A DNA stretch of 64,000 nt from Ectocarpus siliculosus (taxonomy: Eukaryota > Sar > Phaeophyceae > Ectocarpales > Ectocarpaceae), in contig FN648498.1 in assembly GCA_000310025.1 (NCBI GenBank), positions 602,099 to 666,098 on the forward strand. Direction: 5' to 3'. This document shows positions 40,121-64,000 of this stretch, one piece after another. The notes under the pieces are model-generated. The model had not been told where the DNA came from and did no database searches. It was given only the letters and a program-made list of their open reading frames with translations. Made by a program: the position numbers and the translations under genes. The stretch's first letter is position 1. Each line of letters starts with the position of its first letter.

Positions 40121-43100
40121 ATGGGTCGGCGAGGAAGAGCGTCTACTTTAACAGGGACGAAGCGCACGGCATGTCTACTGGTCCTGGCTGTGCTCGCGGG
40201 TGTTTTATCGATAGCGTCTTCTTTCGTCGCGTCAAACGCAGCAATCGCATTCGGCAGACAAGGCAGGGATAGCAGCAGCGGTACCAGGGCAGCACCGCCC
40301 CAGGGCACAGGTAGCATGTTGTTGGAGGGAGCGCGGGGAAAACTAACAAGGCGACAGCGATCATCTTGCTTCGGTACGGGTGACGGGGAGGGGACATCAT
40401 CTGCTGTCCCTGCGGCGGGCGGCAAGAACAACGCGCGGGGAGAGAGGGGGGCGGGGGCGGGGGGGGGGATCGCACCAGCGGGACGACAACCATCGTTGTC
40501 TTCGCAATCGGCCGCTCCCGCCAGGACGGAGATCCCGACAGACGTTGCTGTCGTAGGAGCGCCCCAGCAGGTAGGCTGTGGTAGGGGTAGGCGATAGATC
40601 TAGCAGTGAGAGCGATCGCTGGCATGGACACGAGATTGCTGCATCATGCGCAGGGAAGTCCCATTCCTGGTTTGATTTTCGTGAGATACGCCGACGATTT
40701 ATCGAAGATGTAGTTATATAAGTACATAGGCATGTGTGGTATTGTGTCATTTTTTGGAATTCGTCGAAACGCAATGAAGTGTCAAGTTGAATGTGAGGTG
40801 ATTTGGTTGACTCGGAATGTTTAATGTGGGTGCAACAAAGGTCGTGTTATGTACGTACCACCTATTCTGCGACATCCTGCCGTGTACATACGGCAGTCGA
40901 CTCGCTGCGGTTGTGATCGTTTTACAGCAGAAAAGTGCGAGCGATCATATGCAGCCTAGACTGCAGTAAATTAGCTTGACTTAACTTGCAGAGCTCGATT
41001 GCTCCGCAGCCAAGACGGTTCATCAGACCGACCGGTAGGTTGCAAGAAAGTTATCGACGACATCTGTCTTTCGAACGCAAATCTTTTCGACGTTCGTTGG
41101 AGGCTTGGATTGTGGAGTACGTGCATGATCCCCCAGCACACACTGTTCATTCGAGCAGCCCTTCTGCCTTCGTGTAGACGATGTCCGTCTCGTCGCTTTA
41201 ATAATACGAGATGTTGCTGGCGACAGTATACAGCAGGGCCTTGAAGTGCGTGTGAGTGCGCCCCAACGCTGCGAAGTTGAGTTCAATTGTCGCTCTTGTT
41301 CGAAAAAAGAGCCGCCAGACAGACACACGTCGACGATAAAGTGTGTTTGGTTCATCCGAAGGGATGCTTCGAACCAAGCCACTTTTACTGGTGCATCGCA
41401 GTGGACAGATGATGATGGTCATCTCGTTCATTAGAGCATGATCTGCTGGGCCTTATTTTGTGGAGGTAAATATTGTCAAGGTTTGGTTGCCTGGGGATCG
41501 TATCGTATCGGCGGACTGGTAATGCTGCTCCTCCTCTGTTCAGTCATTTTTGGCTGCTATTGTTACCCTTCGTGCTCCGGATGGAGGTATTATAGAGGTA
41601 CACGTGTGTCGTGTGACTTCTCCCCGTTGTCGGGCTATTCCACCACAACCTGGACTGGTGCGAATCGGTAGTCTCGAACCATCTGCTGTGTCTCAGTCAG
41701 CCGCCCTGCTGTGTCTCTCTCAGCTGTCCTGACAACAACCAGTTGCTACAACAAGGATCGATTTTGCTTCACGTGGTCTATCCAAGTTGTCATGTTATTC
41801 GCCGCAGTTGTCTACGCAACAGAGCTAAATACGAGTTTAGGTTGTACTTTTATCGGCAAACCACTTGTGCACTCGTCTTTTCTAAACCATGCACGACGTG
41901 GACTACGTAAGTGCTCTGCTCCCTCATACCCAGTATGCTATCCTACGGACAGCAACACTTGCAGCCCAGTGCTTGTGCCCTATGTTGAATATCCTATGCA
42001 TAGCTAGCGCTAACCCTGACCCCATTTCCAGGGGAGAACCCTGAATCATGTCCTAGGTGGTATGCCATGTAGCCGAGGGAGATTTATGTACATCGAGGTC
42101 AAGCGGTTCATCACATCATTGAAAGCCAACTCTTATTCTTTCGGACAACGGAAGGAAACGCGATGGAGCGGGTGATACATATCGTGCCACGGTCACACCA
42201 GCTAACAGCAGCAGCTGCTACAGGGCGGGCAAGCCCCGACACGCGGCAGCGACACAGCATACTTGAAACAGAACATGTTGATTGTTCACCGACGTTCTTG
42301 CGCCTGACGTTGAGCCCTGCGACATTTCACCAACTGGCGTTTGGAATTGTCATTTATGGCGGTGCTCTTGCTACTATGGACACCTTTGTTGTAAAGCCTC
42401 TCACGGTGACCACGCTGCTTAGCTTTGCCACCACAACGAACGTTGCCGTTGTCATCATCACAGTCGCTGCTTTTTCCATCATGCATCCAACGATATTGTG
42501 GTGTCAGGCGGTACGAAATCCTCCAGCACGCGACTCGGACTCGATGTATCGCTCAATTTGCGACGTTGCGTCGTCGCACGAGGCTGATTTCATTAACATT
42601 ATGCCGAGATGCTCATGAACACTGCTCTTATCTGCCCTGTACCTACAATATTGCTGATACATTTCTGTTACGATGACGGCATGGCGATATGTTGGTATGA
42701 TGGTTTTGATGGTATCAGGTGGTGGAAAAGGAGTACTCGATCGAGGCGATCCTTAAGGAGCTCGCTGAGATCCAGAACCAGGGGCCAAAGAACGTCTGCG
42801 TGCTGGGGACGCGACACTGCAGTTTCTTGCACCAACAGGTAACTCGAGCTTCTGGTTGCGGTACGGTATCTCGAACGATATATCGAACGCAAATGTTTTT
42901 TTTTTTCGTTTTTATTTTCGGTACGGAGTACTTTCACGGTAAACCCCGTACAGCAGTAGTTCACGCAACATTGTATTATTCGGTGCACGAGACGACAATT
43001 GGATACAGGATGGTTTTGTGGTACGGGTCAGATCGGTGACCAACATGGATGCCACATCCTGCGCCGCAGTACCGTATCACTTGTCGTGCCAGAATCTTGG

Positions 43101-45147
43101 AACGGGTTCCTCCACGGTGAGGCGGATGTACGAATCAAGCGGTACGTCTTCGAAACCTCTCACTGAGACGGTTCGAACTCCGTCACTTTTGGCACCGCCA
43201 TTCTCTCTGACTGTGGATTAACTTTTTGTTTTTTTAAATAGGGTAGGCTGGGTTGTGACCACGGAAAGAAGAGCGTCTGCGTCAGTTAGGCCTGTTGGGA
43301 TGTGTACGAGACGCTTGAGCAGAGGCCGGAACGTTTTTTCGCGTCAAGACAACAGCAACAACACAACAACATCATTTGTTTTCGGTGACAATTTGTCCGT
43401 GCCAATCCGTGACTTCTGGCTGCGGTTACAGATAATCGAGCTGCTGGCGTACGCGTTGGTATTGAGCGGGAACCACGTATTCACTTCGGGGGCCATGGGG
43501 ACGAATGCCGCCACAATAAGGTACAGTACAGTTTATGGGCATGAGAAAAACGGTTTAGTGTTTTCAAGATCAACGTATCCGCCTCACGCCCTAGTAGATT
43601 GCGAAATGACCTCTGTGACAAGGGACGTTGATGTGCCGTTCTTGCCTAATTACTAATTACCGACAACATTCAAGGAGGTCCACGAGCAGCGGTTTGGGTA
43701 GGGTATGGGTAAGATCGCCACAAAAAGGTACAGCGGGTCTCAACAGACCGCTTTTCCTTGGTGGAGCGCAATTCTCTTGCCGGGGAGAACGGTTCAAATG
43801 CACTGGTCGCACCTAGTTGCTCATTCAATCGCGATTTTGTGGGTGAGTGCTTCGGGTAGCACAAAGAAGCTGTCATTGTTAGCGGTGATGCGCTTTCAAG
43901 TTGTGTCTTGGTTAGGGCGTGTGCCATCCAAGTCTTTTGATTTGATCACCTCTTGAGACATCGCGGGTATCATGTGATGGGAGCATGCCACGCACGGACA
44001 GCAGCTTTCTCAGGGTTTTTTCTACAAAGTAAACATGTTGGATTGTATAGCATGCAATCGGGGGAAGTTTGCTTAAGGTTAGGGTTAGGGATGGGGTCTG
44101 CCCACCCCCTCCCTGTTTTTTTTTCCACAGTATCTTAATTTCTCGGGAAGGCTGCCCCGCACGGAACATTGATTGCATGCAGCGAACTCTTCGCTCTTGA
44201 TGTCGGACGTTACGTCTTTCCGCCGAAATAATGTTGGCGATTTCTTTTGTCTGGACACGTCCTTCCTTGCCTGCGTTGAAAACGCATCGAAAAACCAGGG
44301 GCGCTCTTCGAGCAGAGCGGAAGGAGCTCTTGACGGTGGTGTTGCCACAGAGCTTGGAGAAGCAGAGCGCAGCGTCAAGAGAGCTCATACAGAAGGTACG
44401 TTGGTTATGCGGACGTTATCTCGACAGACAGGTATTGTCATCTGTCCCCGGACGCGTTCGGCTGTTGCGTTCTTCTTTGGCCGAGGCGAAGCACCCTTTC
44501 TGACAGTCCGATGGATGTTTCTGTCATGCCTCTGGTTGGATTTTAGTTTGCTTTTGGTGTCTAGTGCAACGCTGCCGCTGCTTTGCTTCACCGTGCCTGA
44601 AGGTGGCCGTCCTGTCTCTCCACCGTTTGTGTTGCGATGTTATTATCTGCGCCCCTCCCCCCCCCCCGACCCCGTGCCCTCGAACTTAGCTCGGTCCTCT
44701 CCGGTGGAATCCCTCGTGTCTTGTTGGGGTGTACTTCTATGGTCTTTATCTCAGAGACACGCATGAAAGCGTCGCTGCCGCGGACGTGCTGCTATGACCT
44801 GTTGCTCAACCGTGCATTCCGAAGTTTTTCCTTCCCACTTGTGTTGTCAGCGAAAAACAACAAGATTTCAACCTTTGTGTTTCGCTTCATTTGTAACCGT
44901 AACCTCTGTTTTGTCCTTTGGTTTATCTGTCGTTTGCCGCGGGTATGCTCAGGTGACCAACGTCGTGACGAACCCTGTGAACGACCATCTCCCGCTAGAC
45001 GCGGCCTCCAGGCTGTGTAACTCAGACCTGCTCTCGCGGACGGAGCAGCTCATCTGCTTCGCGTTCCACGACTCCAAGACCATCATAGAGACCACAAAGG
45101 AGGCAAGGTCTCTTAACATGATCGTCACGGAGTTGTATCTTGACTGA
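40121..45147 (+). CDS. Putative plastid-targeted Rossmann-type (DprA/LOG-like) protein of cyanobacterial ancestry
   Basis: Exons 40121-40570, 42719-42838, 43432-43520, 44299-44395, 44953-45147; phases agree, 316 residues, TGA stop. The first exon starts MGRRGRAS, then a hydrophobic signal-like helix (CLLVLAVLAGVLSIASSF) followed by AIAF and a Ser/Arg/Gly-rich stretch. That fits a bipartite ER-plus-transit leader for a secondary plastid. The core from about residue 150 has VCVLGTRHCSFLHQQ, ALVLSGNHVFTSGAMGTNAA, VVLPQSL, NDHLPLDAASRLCN and QLICFAFHDSKT. I recognise these as a family conserved in cyanobacteria and plastids, often labelled DprA-like in plants; SGAMGTNAA fits a nucleotide-binding loop. 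Its reaction is unknown, and a DNA-recombination role is only implied by that label. ATG 40121 is the first in frame. Confidence 0.75.
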
Positions 45148-48050
45148 TGGTGTGACGATGTGTGCCATTCCCCCCCGTATGTCGTGAGTTGTTTTAGCTC
45201 TCTGGTGCGTTGTGTGCTTCACGGCAGCTTGCCAGCCCCGAGCGATTGCTGGCCGGATAATATTGATGCAACCGGTCATTCATCCTGTTTTGGGCTATAA
45301 CCTGATGCATCCGGCCGCGTTTTGGATTTCGCTGCCTGCCGTGATTCTCGGAGATGTATGTGATCCTTGCCTTTTCCCACCACGCTCGATAGCTTTATAT
45401 GGCCACGTCGGCCTGTTGCGGATTACTTTCTAGTCCCACCCTAGCAGCTAACGGTCATCAGGCCCGTTAGTCTATGTCGTGTCGTGTCCACGGCATGATC
45501 ATCCGTCTAGTGGTAAGTCAGATTAAAGTTTGCTGGTGCTGCTGTTGTTCTGAGCGCTTGCTGTGTACCAGTGCTTTGTGAGAAGTAGTAACCTTTGAGG
45601 CGGTTTTGAAGCGACAACAGTTCATGCGAAACGGGTCGTTTCAAGTCGCCACGACCGTCACAGCAGCAGCGATGCGCGAGTATGTGCGGTCTGTTTGAGG
45701 TTGTGGTGCCGCAAACGACCGCAGCGCAAAAGCATCTGGCGACGCTCCTGTTGCACTGCTGTATGTACCGGCATGGCACTTGTGTCGATGATGGCTAAGC
45801 TTCGCGTTTTGGACTCTACAGCAGCAGTACCATGCACAGTTTTGCAGTGTGCATTAGGGCTGGAGCCGGTGGCAGCCCGCGCCCCTTTTCTTTCGTCGCT
45901 GTTTTACGTTTGTTCGGGGAGATGCTGCTGCTACTCTCTCCCTCCTGCCTCAGCCCGTGGTCGGGTCGCGCACGTTTTGGCAGCTTGAGGAGGAATGGAC
46001 CGAACTTTGCAAAAAAAAAGCGAACCCGAACAGACCCCCGAAACGACTGGTAACGTTTTGCTAGGGAGGGGGGGTTGTAGCCGGTGTAGATAGGGCAATG
46101 GTGACACACACCCTGGGAGTCGTTTCGAAGTTGGTCCTACGATTAATCGGGGGCACAGCAGTAGCGGAGTAGGGGTTTGGGAAGTGTGCCTCAAGTCTTT
46201 GAGGCCGTAGGCATGGTCATTGGGTCGGGGGTTGTTGTAGATACGATGATATCTTGGTGTGGCAAGGGAGGCTCTGTTTGCGTGGGGGTGTTGCTGTGGT
46301 TGGTTGCGCTGAGCGTAGATTCGACGTCTGCGTAACATGGTGTCAAGGATTTTTCTGGGTGAGAGCGCGAGTAAGTCTAGTCGTAGAGACACGCAGAGAG
46401 CGAGAGAGGCAGAGAGAGACACTGATGCCTGCAACGTACGTACGTACTGTACTGTGTTCGACTCGACGACCACCATGAAAACAAATTCTCGACAGTCAAG
46501 GCAACCAATCCCCCTGTCGAAATGCTAATGCTTTCACGGTTTCGCCCGCAGCGGTGGTTTGTCCGTTTGCACCTGCTACATTGTCGTGGACAACGCTATG
46601 AAGGAGTCAAGTCGAACGAACGTCTTCACAGTTGAAGCCTTGCGCGGCCGTGAGTGCATTGCTCACCTCAAAGCTTAGTGGGTCCCTTCGAATTTCTTGC
46701 CGTTTCACCGGAAACGCAACGAGGGGTATCGACATATCTTGGGTGGCGTATGATCGGATCGGAGCAGGCCACCAGAGAGGCTGCCCTGAAGCATTGATGG
46801 CTCTTCTGCACCACACGCAGCGCAGCCACGCTGCCGTCATTCACGGCTCAACGGTTACTGTTCATAGGTTTTGTTTCATCTCAGACAGACGTCCTTCGTA
46901 TGCACGCCCCCCATGCAACAACGAAGACAAGACAAAATAAACCAACGAGCAGGTGCGGAAAACTCATGCAAAGGGTCTCTTGTCAAGAAATGGATTCATA
47001 GATCAAGAGGGTCGGTGGAAGTGAACTCATCGGTAAAGAGCGGCTCACCCCACCAAGACATTCGTCATTCTTGGAGTCTTGCGCGCAACTCTGTCTCTCT
47101 CCCTCCAATCGACCAAACACGCTCATGTCTTGCCTTCAGTAGCACCCACCGGTAAAAACCTAAGCAAGTTTCCTCTCAAAAAAGTTGGCCAATCAGAAAA
47201 CTGCGGGCACCCCTGTCACGCGCTATTCAGCCCTGTAATTCAGTCTGCCAGGTCTAGACACCAATGTTAACGATTGCCATCGTCTTATGTACCTGGCGCC
47301 GAATGCACAGCTTCAAACCACAGCTTCATGGCCACACCTACCGGAATTTCGCCAAGACATGCACAGTCATCTGACTCACTACAGGCCCATTTGCCGAGTC
47401 CCACAACGACGAGCGACTGTCTGAATGACTCGCCACAGGATGGCGGGACACCACCATGGTAGTACTGCTTTTGTCTCTACGGGACGGGACGACTTACGGC
47501 GCAAGCGTCCTACACTACTACATGAAAACACGAGCCGGGACACAAAAACAAACGTGGAAACAAGAGCGAGCGAGCCGTGCATCGAGACGACAAGACGGTG
47601 CCGACAGGCTCAAGGGTCAGACAACAAACCCACACGGTACGGAATACCATCCCGCAAATCCGCACATCGCGACGACAAGACGGTGCCGACAGGGTCGGAC
47701 AACAACACAGTCAGTGCACCAGGTATAGGATATCAAGCCGGTATCGTACGGCATACCATCCCGCAAACAAGAAGCTGACAAAACGACAAAAAGGTCGCAA
47801 CTTACCCACTGTCGTAGGATACCTGCATCCGCAGGCAAGCGCGACCAGCGCGGCAGGGGCACCCACCCCCCAGTACCTAAAGCCTTAACCGCTACTACTG
47901 CTGTTGCACCAGCCCACATGGCAAAACCGTTGGGGCTCAAAAAAACAAATTGACAGTAGTAACACCATTCGGCATAAAAACAACCAACCAACCCTAACCG
48001 CGTCCCTGCGGAATTGATTCAGATTGTTTCGGGGAGGTTCAGCTGGTTAT
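45148..48050. other. Intergenic stretch between convergent genes
   Basis: About 2.9 kb between the plastid-protein stop (plus) and the eIF5B stop (minus). I see no conserved coding segment. It contains a direct repeat at about 47583-47772. Confidence 0.5.
47583..47772. repeat. Roughly 90-100 bp direct repeat
   Basis: CGACAAGACGGTGCCGACAG occurs at about 47588 and 47673. Each is followed, about 35-60 nt later, by ACGGNATACCATCCCGCAAA (about 47640 and 47748). This is a two-copy partial tandem duplication with diverged middles. Confidence 0.75.
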
Positions 48051-63698
<15,648 letters not shown>

Positions 63699-63719
63699 CT
63701 TTCGTTGGGTAATTTCCAT

Positions 63720-64000
63720 GGTTTTTTTCGTTTGTTGTTTTTGTAGGTGGGGTGAGATGGACTAAGTGCGGGACCATCGAAAGCGTTACCGACGAGATAC
63801 GTTGAAAGCGCACACTTGCTGTCCCGATACTATTATACTATTATACTATTATACTATTATTCTACGGCTCTGAGTATACACAACCTCGCATGGAAGGACA
63901 AGGTTTCCGAACACGTGCACGGAGTGTTTCGCTCCAAGCTACACTCGGGAGAGAGGCGTGCATCAAGGCAGCACGCCTGCAGGGCGGGTGCCTCCCACAA
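63720..64000. other. Window edge, probable eIF5B intron
   Basis: No coding segment is seen in the last 280 bases. Four copies of TACTATTA occur at about 63829-63860. The eIF5B exon with the P-loop and switch 1 must lie beyond the window. Confidence 0.5.

Noticed and set aside
40991-41033. Possible extra exon of the plastid protein gene (good acceptor TTGCAG, good donor GTAGGT)
   Set aside because: It would add 43 nt and break the frame into exon 42719, while exons 40570 and 42719 already join in phase 0.
46246-48050. Possible additional gene upstream of the eIF5B stop
   Set aside because: Open frames are short, show no splice-phase pattern and no recognisable motif.

Overview
This window is eukaryotic nuclear DNA, most likely from a brown alga (Phaeophyceae, Ectocarpus or a relative). 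The pointers are intron-dense genes with GT-AG introns of mostly 0.4-1.5 kb, many simple repeats and CCCTAA/TTAGGG telomere-like tracts. There is also a plastid protein with an apparent bipartite leader, and above all a protein with the H-x12-C, GMV-type cysteine repeats of the EsV-1-7 family, known from brown algae and their phaeoviruses. Species assignment is inference. I rebuilt the gene models by hand from open frames, splice sites and matching intron phases.

Layout: (1) 484-11663, plus: 3' part of a two-pore-type voltage-gated cation channel whose 5' end lies before the window. (2) 16262-32067, minus: a complete 21-exon, 1124-residue calcineurin-A-like (PP2B) phosphatase with two EF-hands fused at its C-terminus and a small Cys/His motif at its N-terminus. 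(3) 32621-34673, minus: a 100-residue RING protein. (4) 34929-37815, plus: an EsV-1-7 repeat protein, divergent from the RING gene across about 255 bp. (5) 40121-45147, plus: a putatively plastid-targeted Rossmann-type protein of cyanobacterial ancestry. (6) 48051-63698 and beyond, minus: the 3' two-thirds of translation factor eIF5B. One roughly 7-kb intron of eIF5B encloses a second, unrecognised protein gene (56577-59786, minus), a tRNA-Arg(UCG) (60119-60191, plus), a truncated LINE tail and a repeat element.

Several products could share calcium signalling: the channel has an EF-hand-like linker, and the phosphatase carries its own EF-hands. They are transcribed convergently, with a 4.6-kb gene-free gap between them. 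Apart from that I see no evidence of functional clustering.

The most unusual structures are a 21-copy tandem array in the channel's last intron, in which every 25-bp unit is a head-to-head telomere-like palindrome; the single-polypeptide PP2B/EF-hand phosphatase; the same-strand gene nested in eIF5B; a 272-bp near-perfect foldback in another eIF5B intron; and an apparent one-base frameshift in an otherwise well-conserved eIF5B exon. Exon ends rest on consensus and phase only, with no transcript evidence.
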